Shown: one piece after another, positions 22,335 to 34,359 of the stretch | Numbering within the stretch: position 1 is the stretch's first letter | How the letters are laid out: every line of letters begins with the position of its first letter | Source of the DNA: Ahaetulla prasina | Lineage: Eukaryota; Chordata; Lepidosauria; Squamata; Colubridae | DNA length: 64,000 nucleotides | Direction of reading: 5' to 3' | NCBI RefSeq assembly: GCF_028640845.1 | Contig: NC_080546.1 | Coordinates: forward strand, 71,777,051-71,841,050 | Notes under the pieces: model-generated | What the model saw: the letters and a program-made list of their open reading frames with translations, nothing else | Databases searched by the model: none | What the model was told of the DNA's origin: nothing | Program-made: the position numbers and the translations under genes

Positions 22335-22590
22335 TGTATTTACGATGGTTGCATTGTCCATGGGTTATGTAATTGCCACATGCGACCTTCCCAGTCACTT
22401 TCCGATAATCAAAGTCAATTGGGGAAGTCGGATTTGCTTAACAATCACATAATTCATTTAACAACTTCAGTGTTTCATTAAGCAACGATGGCAAAAAAGA
22501 TCATAAAATCAGGCTTGACTCACTTAACTGCCTTAGTTTGCTACAGAAATTCCAGCCCCAATTGTGGTCATAAGTTAAGAACTACCTGTA
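22335..22590. mobile_element. MITE with GGACTACCTGTA-type end, partial
   Basis: Right end AAGTTAAGAACTACCTGTA and the internal GACTCACTTAACTGCC and AATTGTGGTCATAAGTTAAG match the elements at 49.6 and 51.6 kb. The left end is missing. No transposase; superfamily not settled by eye. Confidence 0.65.
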
Positions 22591-22599
22591 ATCTTTCAC

Positions 22600-23792
<1,193 letters not shown>

Positions 23793-23834
23793 TCAATGTT
23801 AAATTATCAGAAATAAAACAAGATAATCTGGCTG

Positions 23835-23970
23835 GCACGGATGATGTTACCTAGCTTGGGTAACGAAGCATCTGCAAGAAAACAAGCAAGCTCAGAGAGC
23901 ATCAAGGACCCCTTATAATCTGGTGACTCTGAAAGTCCCATCTAGAAGCTTTTAAAGAGACAAGCCAAAT
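23835..23970 (+). mobile_element. Penelope-type end with decayed hammerhead motif
   Basis: GCA, CGGATGA, a GTTACCTAGCTTGGGTAAC hairpin, GAAGCATC and TGC: the same family as 2834-2880 with three core changes (U to G, GAAAC to GAAGC, GUC to AUC), so it should be inactive. The AAGAAAACAAGCAAGCTCAG tail is shared with the 2.9-kb copy. A Penelope-like protein remnant follows at 24.3 kb on the other strand. Confidence 0.5.
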
Positions 23971-23980
23971 GCATCTAGAG

Positions 23981-24123
23981 CAGGACTGTCAAACTCCCAG
24001 GCCATGGGCTGAATGTGTCACCTGCTGGCCATGCTCATTCCCGGCTTAGTGAAGGGGATCAAGGAAATCAAGTCCCGATATGTCACATGATGCCACCATG
24101 ATAGCGTGAGTTTGACACCGCCG
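23981..24123. mobile_element. hAT-type MITE
   Basis: Ends CAGGACTGTCAAACTC and GAGTTTGACACCGCCG are inverted repeats, with perfect 8-bp flanking duplications atctagag. The 143-bp interior is non-coding. Confidence 0.85.
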
Positions 24124-24304
24124 ATCTAGAGGACACCATATTGGAGAATGCTTTGTTACTCTCATATTTACATTATTGTAACCCTTTTACCCAAAATGAC
24201 ACCACTATAATTTAAATCCCTAAGTGGTTTAGTTTTTGAGGAAATAATTGATTACATAATACAAAGACAAAGGTATCATCGATATACCAAATCAATTTAC
24301 AGGG

Positions 24305-24665
24305 ATGCAGGTTTTATTGTCTTCCAGTAATTCTTTTATTGAAAGACCTTGTCTACTCAGAGGATAATGATGGTTTGATCCTTTTTTTAGGTTTTTGAGG
24401 CCTGCTCTGTCATCTGCTTTGATTCTGTGTTGTTCTGTTCTTTGATTCAGTTGTTTGAGATATGATTGTCCTTATGTTTTCTCGGGCCTCGGAAATAAGT
24501 TCTTTAGTTTTACCTGCTGTTTCTAAGACTGGGGAGAATTCTATTTGATTGGAATTCTGTGTTATAGTTGAGGCCTTTATGTAGGATGTTATATTTCATC
24601 ATGAATAGTTGACAGATTGACAACCCATTCAGGTTCAGATATCTTTATTCCTGAGGTTTGCTAGA
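24305..24665 (-). pseudogene. Penelope-like element N-terminal protein remnant
   Basis: On the minus strand, broken frames give HKGLNYNTEFQSNRILPSL and AGLKNLKKGSNHHYPLSRQG, which resemble the Penelope-like polyprotein region just before the reverse transcriptase (usually L-KGLNF... and LK-DK-I-IL-ADKG). Several stops and frame changes interrupt it. The family call rests on these weak blocks plus the nearby hammerhead-like end. Confidence 0.5.
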
Positions 24666-24855
24666 ACAGTTTAATCTGGAACTTTGCTTTCCGCTTTTTC
24701 TTATATTAATAGACTAACAAGGCTCATCTTCTACTATATCACTGCTAAACTCCAATATATTTAGTGTTCATATATTTACTGTATAATTATCTTACTGACA
24801 ATTTTCTATGTGAATATGAAGTTGAATCTCTGTCAAAGAAACAATGTATTTTCTA

Positions 24856-25008
<153 letters not shown>

Positions 25009-25315
25009 CTAAAGATTATGAAGAATTAGGGAAAATAATTACTAATTTAAATAGCGTAAAAATTGCAATACGTCTGGTGAAAAGTAAACAAAAATATTTT
25101 TCAATACTTAAAATATTAGACAACTGAAAATTAATTTGAAGCCAGATTCCTTTTGTTTAAAAATATGTTTGCTTATTATTTGAACAAGACACAGATATGT
25201 GTTCACCATATACCTTATTCAATTTATGCCAAGCAGAATTATTAAGAAGCTCAACCATTTATTTGTCCTTTTAGTATATTGTAATTAGTCCTTTTAGTAT
25301 TTTGTAATGATGTAG

Positions 25316-25665
25316 GAATGCAGTGGTTCAGTGGCTAAGACACAGAGCTTGTCAATCAAAAAGTCAGCAGTTCGGTGGTTCAAATCCCGAGTGCCGTGTA
25401 ACGGGGTGAGCTCCCGTTACTTGTCCCAGCTTCTGCCAGCCTAGCAGTTCGAAAGCATGTAAAAAATGCAAGTAGGAAAATAGGGACCACCTTTGGTGGG
25501 AAGGTAACAACGTTCCATGCGCCTTTGGCATTTAGTCATGCTGGCCACATGACCACGGAGATGTCTTCGGACAGCATTGGCTGTTCGGCTTTGAAACGGA
25601 GATGAGCCCAGCCCACTAGAGTTGGGAAGGACTAGCATATATGTGCAAAGGGAACATTTACCTTT
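25316..25665 (+). mobile_element. Sauria SINE
   Basis: Head GCAGTGGTTCAGTGGCTAAG, B-box region GGTTCAAATCCCGAGTGC, middle CCCGTTACTTGTCCCAGCTT and a 3' end of TTTACCTTTT. It is more diverged than the copies at 19 and 20 kb. The open frame on the opposite strand is an artefact. Confidence 0.88.
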
Positions 25666-25669
25666 TAAT

Positions 25670-26079
25670 GATTCCAAATTTGGGAGAAATTGTTGTTTTG
25701 TATAATTAAGATTAAAAAGCTAAACACATAAAATTCCTGAATCTATGCATTTTATTTTAACAAAAAACAACAACAACAGAATAATTTTTAAACTTTTCAT
25801 TATGCAATCACATAAATTAATGCAATCAAAAATACACACAATACAGATGCAAACATACAGATATTTTGAATGGTGGTTGAGGGGGCGGATCAACATGGTC
25901 ACAGAGCAAAAGCATTTTTAGTGATATCATAAGTCTTCTATTTTAGTTTTTTTATTTAATTTTTAAAATAGTTTACTTAGTAATTTTATTTAATGTCAGT
26001 TAGTAATCTTAGTACCCTGCATTGGAATCAGTAATTTTAGAACTTTAGAATTCAAATTAGTTGATATTGTAGAATTTCA
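25670..26079. other. Intron sequence, nothing recognised
   Basis: AT-rich intron with no supported feature. Confidence 0.4.
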
Positions 26080-27560
26080 AATCCAATACTTTGGACATCT
26101 GCCAATGGTGGAAGGCAACAATGGCTACAAGACAGAATGAAAGAATTCAAATAGAATTCTTTTAAATTCAAAGGGAAGAAGCCTGAGATGTAGAGAACAT
26201 TTCAAGTATTCTGAATACTCTAAGGTCAAGAAACTTCCAGGCAGCTAAAATTAAAGGATTTGTTCTCGCATTAAGGACACAGCATGTAAGTCCTTGTCTC
26301 CCCTTTTCTTTTCAGTCTATGCTAATGAATTCTGTGCCCTATTTGATAGAAGTACCGGTAGATGATTTCCCTTCCTCTGATGAGGCTTCTGAGGTAGATA
26401 TAGGACAGGACACTTTAAAAACCACAAGTTATTTAAATGTGGAAGTGTACTTCATTTCTAAGAATTGCTTTTTAACTGCTAAAACGGTTATTGCAATTTT
26501 CTTTCAGACGCTAGATGCCAGTCAGAAAATAGATGAAGGCTATAATAGAAAAGCATATAACCAAACCTGTTACGGAGTCATCCACCAACTCTGTTGCTCT
26601 AGACCTTATTCAAAATCCATATGTTGTTCAGGATCCCTTGGGGTAATCTACTTTTGTAGTGACTGCTCCAGATTGCAATTAATATTCCTAATAAGGGCAA
26701 ATGGCACAATAGACAAGCAGTACTGCACCGTCGCTCACAATTTCTTCACTGTAGAACATATCCGAGGAAGCTCACAGAAATCTCATGGCTTCCCAGATGG
26801 CATGGATTCGAAACAATAATATTGACTTTTAGGCATTTTGCACTCCCTTCAATGCTTTTTAAGCTTAACCATTTTCCAAGGGATTTCAAATTATGCCTAT
26901 ACAAGTCTTTCACAATAGCAATGTACAGCCTCTGCTAAATTCTGGGAGGAGAGCCAAGCCTGCGAGGAAGGATGGCAGAAGCCCCAGAGTTCATAATATC
27001 TGCCAGCAACTGTCTGCACAGAGCAGAGTGTTCCACCAAATCCAAGGTCAGGACCAGATAGGCATAGGAGGCATTACACCCTCAATTTAATTAAAGGGAA
27101 GATACAGACATCAGTCAATCCTATGGAGGAGGAGGAAAACTTGCTCAGTTGTTTGGCACTCTTTCTACAGAAGAACAACAAATAATTATGCACAAACCTG
27201 AGGCAGTCAAATCAATGCTTCAGTGACTGCTTGCAACTGAGTTCCTCAACACTTTACTGCCCTCCAACTGTCCTCCTGTTGAAATGTTGACAAGTTCATT
27301 GTCTGAGTGTTCAGCATCCTTAAAAGAAGGTGCTCCAGCCAAAGGCAATTCAGAAGGGAACACCAAACTGATCAATGTAACACAATCCTTTTATAATCCT
27401 CCAGATGATCAGCCTACAGGTGATAATCTGTAAAACTATGCTCTAAAGAACAGACTAGTCAACAGCTTGGATTCATACCCACTGGTCCTCTCTGTATGTG
27501 TCTACTCATACAATAGCTGCCCCATCTACAACTTGTTATTTCTACCTGAAAGTGTATTCT
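26080..27560. other. Unidentified moderately GC-rich stretch, possible old retroelement
   Basis: Composition and scattered open frames (166 codons at 26319-26819, 65 codons at 26893-27090, both plus strand) suggest degraded mobile DNA. I see no reverse transcriptase, integrase, gag knuckle or transposase motif, and the longest frame has a repetitive Cys/Ser content without a domain signature. I do not call a gene. Confidence 0.25.
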
Positions 27561-27596
27561 TTCCATAGGAACTTTGAATATGTCTACCTTCTGCCC

Positions 27597-27830
27597 TTCA
27601 TGGATCAACTGCCTTGTCGTGGCGAAGGGGCTTGCATAGCTCAATGAAGCTATGAGCTATGCCATGCAGGGCCACCCAAGGCGGACAGGTCATAGCAGAG
27701 AACTCTGACTAAATGGGACTCACTGGAGAAGGAAATGGCAACCCACTCCAGTATCTTTGCCATGAAAACCCCATGGACAGTACAAAAACACAAAAAGATA
27801 TGATGCTAGACGAGTCACTCAGGTCAGAGT
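27597..27830 (+). mobile_element. BovB (RTE) LINE fragment
   Basis: GGAGAAGGAAATGGCAACCC followed by ACTCCAGTATCTTTGCCATG and ACCCCATGGACAG is the highly characteristic BovB block shared between ruminants and squamates. CTTGTCGTGGCGAAGGGGCT upstream fits too. Only a non-coding part near the 3' end is present. Confidence 0.88.
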
Positions 27831-27834
27831 GAGT

Positions 27835-28780
27835 GTGCATGCTCTGATCCCCGTTCTGCCCTTTATTTGCCCTGCCCATAAAACTTCTCCTATGAATCTA
27901 TCCTAGATTCAATGCGAAATTCACCTAAATGGCAACAATCTTCTCCCCCAATCACCAATTTGTTCAAGTGTTGTTCCTTCTGCACAATTATCCAGACAAA
28001 GCAGCTCAAGAGAATCAGCAAAGTGACAATTACATCCTGCTACAATCTATTCATCCTCCTTTGGAACATAACTGGATGGACTCTAAAACAAGAAGACCCC
28101 AATTTCTTAGATCTCTGCACCAATTTGATTTTTTTTTTAAGGGTACGTGGATGTTGTTCAATTGGGATTGAATTTCAATCCCAATTATTTTTTTCTGTTA
28201 CATCCTGCACCTTCTAGTCTCAGAGTTAGCTGATCTGAAGAAGTGTTAGGTCTTCAGCTTCCAACTTTTGTGTTTAAATTGTAAAATAACTACTTCAGTT
28301 TGAGAATGATATATTACCTTTGTTAGTCTGACCAATTTCCCTTATTGTGCATTCACTTCTATCTTCTTAGAACCACCTTCACATTTCATCCAAATCTGGA
28401 ACCAGATTGATACTTTCCTCATTTTTGCTTGAATAAGTTTCCTAGTACATATATTCACTAAGTATTACCACCACAAAAGTTGGTGATAATGATGAAGTAC
28501 TCTATGAACAATTCCATGCTGATCCTCCTGAGGAATTGAACCACCATTTATGCCCAGATCCTTCAAAGACAACCCAGCTGGCTTTGGGTTGCTATTTTTC
28601 ATAAATAGACTTAATCTGCAACTGGTAAATGGTTCTACATAAAATGACTTTCTTTTGGCAATATATATTTTGATCAGCTCCTAAGTTATCTACCATGGGT
28701 TATTTAATAAGTTCTACAGACCAGCTTAAGCACATTGGCATAGTCCCTAAGTCTGAAAGCAACCATCAACCATAGTTATC
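27835..28780. other. Intron sequence, nothing recognised
   Basis: No supported gene or repeat; open frames near 27.9-28.2 kb lack known motifs. Confidence 0.35.
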
Positions 28781-28789
28781 TTTTGAGAA

Positions 28790-28965
28790 CTGAATGCAAC
28801 AAAATTTCATTTTAATGTTGCTTACATTAGTTCCATTAGATTAGTTTACATTTAAAGTGATAATAAAGATTCTATTCTATTCTATTCTATTCTATTCTAT
28901 TCTATTCTATTCTATTCTATTCTATTCTATTCTATTCCATTCCATTCCATTCCATTCCATCTTCC
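28790..28965 (+). mobile_element. LINE 3' end with (ATTCT)n and (ATTCC)n tail
   Basis: AAAGTGATAATAAAGATTCT leads into about 13 ATTCT units, then several ATTCC units. This is the plus-strand form of the AATAG-tailed CR1 ends at 32.4 and 50.7 kb. In colubroid snakes such CR1 3' ends are known to seed this microsatellite. Confidence 0.7.
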
Positions 28966-29489
28966 CCTAACTTTCACTTGCAAATTTAGACAAAGCCTAA
29001 TTAGAAACTTATTTAAAGCCCGTAAAAAATTATTAATGGGAGGCAGTACTTATAGGGTCCGATGGAATAGTTCCTTTGAAGATAGGATAGGCCAATCATC
29101 TCACTCAAAGCATACCTTTCAGCCTTTTGTAACTCTGGGGCAAATTCAGACCCTATTATTCCATAACATAGCAGATGTTATGCAGAATACCTGATGCATA
29201 TCACAATCTCATATCAAAACCCTTTCCTATAATAAATTGTTCCTGTAATGGTACTACACAATTCCCTTACAGCATTAAATACTTGGATTTAATATTTCAT
29301 AGTATTTAGGAAATTAACTGCCTAGGTAAGTTATGCCACTTCTATGACTCAAAAGGTCACATTAGCAATAACTACCTTTTATAGGTCACAGCGGACAAAT
29401 TACAATTCAGCAGCCATCAAACTGTTTATGGCTAAAACAGTTGCCCAACTATTAAAGGCGACAAAACATCTAAAAACTAGGACCATTTT

Positions 29490-30420
29490 TTTGTAGCTCA
29501 TGGAGAAACATGGAGAAAGGAAGAAGTCATTATGCCTGATTTTCCTGAACCCAGAAAAGGCGTTTGATAGTGTTCTGCATCAGCTCATATGATGTGTAGT
29601 ACATCACGGTCCACTACACGGTGTGCCTGGGCTGCTCATAAAATAAGTCCAAATGCTTTATGTTAATACCATTAGCCAATAATCCATTTACATTGTCTAG
29701 CTGCTGCTGTTAACAAGGGCTGAATATTATGCACTGCTGGCCTTTACAACAACTTTTCTGTGAAAATTGATGTGCACCAAGGCTTGGCATTAGTACCACT
29801 GCTGTTCATTCTTGTCATGAAAAATATAATAGGAGGCCTGCATCACAATTTCCCAGGGCCTTGCTCTAGAGCAGGGGTCTGCAAACTTGGCTCTTTTAAG
29901 ACTTATGGACTTCAACTCTGGGAGTTGAAGTCCACAAGTCTTAAAAGAGCCAAGTTTGCAGACCCTTGCTCTAGACTGACAATATCCTGCTTGTGGCTAT
30001 TGCAAACAAGGAATGGTCATATTAGTCATTTTGGTTTGTGCCTTAATATCAAGGAGACTGGGTTTCTAGAAATTAGTCTGGGCACCTTCACAATCCGGGT
30101 GAATCTAGTAAAAACAAAATGCTTCCATTACTTAGGACCCCATCTTCAAAGGGATTGCAACATTAATGAGGTAATGCATGTGAGGGTGAATGCTGCAGTT
30201 AAAAAAAATTATGGGAAGGCACTGTGATACGCTTTCGCCGACTTAACTAAAATAAAAAGAGAACAAAATGAAGATCCAGACTGTAGCATTATATGATGCT
30301 GACTGTTGACTAGCCATCAAAAGTGCTGAACATCCTTTACGTACATGCCATGGATATGAGCATGCTCCATTAGTCATTAAGCATTTCCCTTCTTGATCAC
30401 ATCATTTAGATGTGTATGAT
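29490..30420 (+). pseudogene. RTE/BovB-type reverse transcriptase remnant
   Basis: Broken plus-strand frames give FLNPEKAFDSVLHQLI (from the usual FLDLEKAFD), KIDVHQGLALVPLLFILVMK (HQGSALSPLLF) and, after a MITE insertion, GTFTIRVNLVKTKCFHYLGP and HLQRDCNINEV, with VALYDADCWL-like residues later. These are in the correct order for an RTE polymerase. The catalytic DD box is not preserved, and many stops make it dead. Confidence 0.7.
29872..29968. mobile_element. Palindromic hAT-type MITE (97 bp)
   Basis: The whole element is an inverted repeat: CAGGGGTCTGCAAACTTGGC at the left returns as GCCAAGTTTGCAGACCC at the right, and the inner arms also pair. Flanking 8-bp duplications are ctctagag and ctctagac. 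It sits inside the RTE remnant and so is younger than that copy. The ends resemble those of the 63.9-kb MITE. Confidence 0.85.
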
Positions 30421-30840
30421 GGCCTTGTCAGACCCTGGTTCATAGGAGGAAGAGTTGGAACTAGGACCACCCAATTGGGATGGCATGCCCACCCCAAATG
30501 CCTGGAGAGTCCAGGAGCTGAGAACGATGCAGTTCCAGCCCTATCTGGCTTAGGAAGGGTGGGGAACCAGAGAGGCAGCCACTTGCCAGAGAGGGCCAGC
30601 AATGCCCTCTCCAGCTGCGAAGGGCCAGCAATGATGAGAAGCTACAAATCACCTCCAATAGGGAACAGCAGCCATGCCTGCCTGATCTGCGGACGCAGAG
30701 AGTAGAGCAGAAGGAGACATAGAGATGGTCAATGAGGTTGCTTGTGAGGAGGCAGCCCATATTTCCTCACCAGAAACACTTGGGATGGGATGATTTAGTC
30801 AGAAACTGGGGGAAGGTGCATTTGTCGGGAACATCTGTTT
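30421..30840. other. GC-rich block, unidentified
   Basis: A GC-rich stretch with overlapping open frames on both strands (about 97-99 codons). No motif is recognised; an old retroelement or LTR piece is possible. Confidence 0.25.
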
Positions 30841-30844
30841 GCTA

Positions 30845-32185
30845 TGACATGCATCTTCCCGACTTTTGTGGATGTTATCTAATGAATCTTGGATCATGTT
30901 TCTTGACTCTGAATTTCAGATTTTGTGAACTTTGGAGTTGGCTCTTTGACTTCAGACACTTGCACTGTGATCTTTCCAATCATAAATTTGAGGACTGTAC
31001 TGATAAATTTTATGTTTATTGCTTTCTAAGGTTGTTACCTCTACATTGACATACCAGATAGTCAGATATCTTGCCCAAGTCAAACAATTGGACAAAATAT
31101 TTAATTACATATGTTGTTTTATTGTTTTATTGTCTTATTGTTTTCTTTTGCTCCCTGATAATGATTTGCTGTATTAAACTATTTCTCTTTTTCTACTGTA
31201 AATGCTGGACAAAGATTGTAATAAATATATTTGATTTAATACATATATTTCATTCTAGCTGTTTAATTTTTTGTTTGCTGTTTTAGTCACACTATTATAG
31301 AACTGTGAAGCACAGCTTGTTTATCAGTTTGACAAGAAGAGTACCAGCTGGCTAATTAAGTGAATCTAATTTAAAGTAATGATGTAGATCCTCAAGATAA
31401 TGTGCAAATGGCTGGCAAAGACCACTGGCAATGTTTAACTAGACTCCTGAGGTGTTACAAAAGCCTCTGCATTCCCCAAAGCAAAAAATGTTTTTCTTCC
31501 AGATTCATGGGCCAGTTGTTTACTGCTTTTCATTTTTAAAACTTTAATAGATAAAAGCTGCAAGTCTTTTATGTCTGGATAAACTATACATTGAAATATC
31601 ACAATAAAGAATTAAACTAGATCATCACTTGAAATGTAAATCTAAGTACTTTTAAAAAATAATTTTATTATATTGTATCTACAGCTAAAACTAATATAAA
31701 CTATAAAATAGAAAAAAGTGCAAAGAAAAAGAAAAAAAGGAAAAAAACAGAAAGGAAAAGTAACTTCTCCTTCATTCCAGAAAGTATAAGCAACTTTAAC
31801 ATCATTATTTCTTAAAATATAATCTCTTTTTAAAAAAAATTCTCATTAAAATTTACAAATACAAAAGTATTAAAAAGTAAAAACAGTAAAGTAAAAATAG
31901 ATAAAAAGTGTTAAAAATAAAAAAAAAATATAAAAGAAAAAGTACAGAGAAAATAGAAAAAATAATAAAGAGAAAAGACATATAAATGTCTCCTCCATGA
32001 ATACAAGTGCAAAGTACTTTAGAATAATTATCACCTTTTCCAATATTTCAAGAAAATATCTCTTCTTCCCATATCTCATCTTTATAGTGTTGTCATTCAG
32101 CCCTAATCGCTAAAAAAAATCATAAAAAGCTACCAGAAATAGTAATGTATATATTTCAGCCTTAATCAAATAGATCAGTTTTATT
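30845..32185. other. Intron sequence, nothing recognised
   Basis: AT-rich with A-rich runs around 31.7-32.0 kb. No gene seen. Confidence 0.4.
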
Positions 32186-32189
32186 TCGT

Positions 32190-32296
32190 TCCCTTACTTT
32201 CCCTTTCTTTTATGTACACTGTGAGCATGTGCACCAATACAAATTCCTTGTGTGTCCAATCACACTTGGCCAATAAAAAATTCTATTCTATTCTAC
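32190..32296 (+). mobile_element. CR1 3' end, AATAG-tailed family
   Basis: TGTGTCCAATCACACTTGGC then CAATAAAAAATTCTATTCTA is the 3' terminus of the snake CR1 family also seen, on the minus strand, at 32.4 and 50.7 kb. It is followed by only two to three ATTCT units. Confidence 0.75.
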
Positions 32297-32437
32297 TTTA
32301 ACACAGTACCCAGTAACCATATCACTTTCTCTAAAAATTCAACAAAAAATACCTTCTTCTTTAAAGCCTTGATATTTGATCATATGGTAGTAAAAAAAAG
32401 TTACTTTAAGTGTGCTGCCCTGCTCTCCCCCCATGTA

Positions 32438-32675
32438 GAATAGAATAGAATAGAATTTTTTATTGGCCAAGTGTGATTAGACACACAAGGAATTTGTCTT
32501 GGTACATATGCTCTCAGTGTACATAAAAGAAAAGATACGTTCATCAAGAATCATAAGAATCAACACTTAATGATAGTCATAGGGTACAAATAAGCAATCA
32601 GTAACCAATCATTATCAATATAAATCAACAACAACAAATCGTAAGAATACAAGCAACATAAAGTACAGCAAGAGT
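32438..32675 (-). mobile_element. CR1 3' end, AATAG-tailed family
   Basis: GAATA units followed by TTTTTTATTGGCCAAGTGTG and ATTAGACACACAAGGAATTT. It is closely similar to the copy at 50.7 kb, including AATGATAGTCATAGGGTACA. The coding region is absent. Confidence 0.78.
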
Positions 32676-32679
32676 TCTA

Positions 32680-33235
32680 CAGGTATTTATTCAACAACCC
32701 CCAACAGGCCCGCAGAAAGAATCCCTGTTGCCAAGCTTAGCATGGCAACAATCCTTGGGTAACCGAGTTCAATGGTGCACACAAAGTCTAGGAAAGCAGT
32801 CCACGATTCAAATGGGTCAGAATGCATGGCACAAGAACACAAGGCACAGAACTGGCATACTGCTCCAACAATGCTCAAGTCCTCAGGGTGGGATTAAGTA
32901 GTGCAGCCCTTCATTGAGAGGTTAGGTTGCCTTCTCATGACTATTCAAGCTAACTGATGTTATGCCCTTGGATCAGGAGGAGCTATGGACACCACTTCCT
33001 CCTCATTGCTTAAAGGTAGCAGCTGCTCCCAGTCTTTGCCTACAGCCCCCTGGCCAACTTGCTGCAGCTGTGGCTCTCCTCCCTCAGCCTCAGCCTTTCA
33101 CTTATCTGATAAACCAAGCTGAGGTTGCTCTGTCAGACTAGCATCAATCCTGACCAACATTCAGCTCTGTACTTTCCTCAGCTGTCTCAAATTCACCCTG
33201 CTCCTTTGGGTCCAGAAGCAGATCGATGACATTAA
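32680..33235 (-). mobile_element. Putative LTR-like block
   Basis: A GC-richer stretch in AT-rich surroundings. Read on the minus strand it ends with GTTGTTGAATAAATACCTGT, like the polyadenylation side of an LTR. No internal retroviral or Gypsy proteins flank it. Boundaries and identity are uncertain; it could be a solo LTR. Confidence 0.3.
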
Positions 33236-33239
33236 GAAA

Positions 33240-34225
33240 CAACACATATATTTTAATGTTGATCAAATAATCCACTTTGTATTCCTTCCATTTACTTTTA
33301 GGAATATTGATCTTTAAATATTGATCTTTACATAGTTTCCCAAAAGTTAATACTTTGTCTCTTTTTAGAAAGTCCTTCATAAATTTAGAACACCTCTTTT
33401 GAAAATGTAAGAAAAAATATCCAATATGCTCTTCTGATTTATTTTTTGTACCTTTTCTTTAATTATTAAGAGATCAGTGGGCTTCATTTGTAAATCCAGT
33501 GTAGCATCTTTTTAAATATTTTTCTTGTAAACTGACATTTTAAAGTACACTTTCAAATCAGTCTCAGTCTTTGTTTTGTCCAGTATAATCTGTTAAAATC
33601 TTCTATAACCAATTTTAAATATATTTTATAGTAGTAAACAGTCTTAAGAATAATTTCTGACTGCATTGTTCCTAAATACCCTTGAAATCCTCCATTTTTG
33701 CTTCATTGTGTATTAATGTGTCTCCTTTAATTATAATCTTTAATTCTTTCTGATTCTATCTAGTGTCCCATCTGCAAAGTGTTCTCTTTTTTTCTTTTTA
33801 CCTTTTCCCATAGGAAAGCTTCTATTGTTAGTGTAAGTGTATGTGTGTGCGTATTTGTGTGTGTGCATCTATGTATATGTGTGGGGTGCACATGCAGAAA
33901 ATCAATGTTCTAATCATTCTTTAATTGTTTATTAAAAAGAAACAAAAATAAACTTGCATGAAACTTCATTCATCAAAGATAGAAGGAAACTCACCCAGTG
34001 TAATGAAACTTGCTTTTCATAATATCCAGAAAGATATAACAAGCAATTTTCCAAAGTGATTAAGAAAGTAATTATGTGACTTCTATGTCTATAAAGGCTT
34101 CAAATCAGGCCTAGCAAAAATGCCTCTCCCTCAGCTATCTTATGATCTCCTCACAGGAAGTCACTGTATAGAGTGCTTATGAGCAGTCATGATCTAGTCC
34201 TAGTTCTGGAGAATTCCAAGGCATT
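33240..34225. other. Intron sequence, nothing recognised
   Basis: AT-rich; a short TGTG-rich patch lies near 33.84-33.88 kb. No gene seen. Confidence 0.4.
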
Positions 34226-34229
34226 GATC

Positions 34230-34355
34230 CATTTGCCATTTATCAGTAATGGTGTAGGGTCTCCTGCTTGAGCGGGGGAGTTGGACTAGATGACCTATAA
34301 AATCCCACTGAACTCTGTTAATCTGTTAATCTGTTAATCTGTTAATCTGTTATCA
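34230..34355 (+). mobile_element. CR1 3' end with octamer tail
   Basis: GGTGTAGGGTCTCCTGCTTG, GGAGTTGGACTAGATGACCT and CTGTTAATCTGTTAATCTGT: the classical CR1 3' untranslated end, followed by four to five copies of the 8-bp unit TTAATCTG. CR1 elements typically end in such octamers. Confidence 0.8.
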
Positions 34356-34359
34356 GCTC

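Noticed and set aside
26319..26819. 166-codon plus-strand frame as a gene
   Set aside because: No domain, no splice or promoter context, and it lies within degraded repeat-like DNA.
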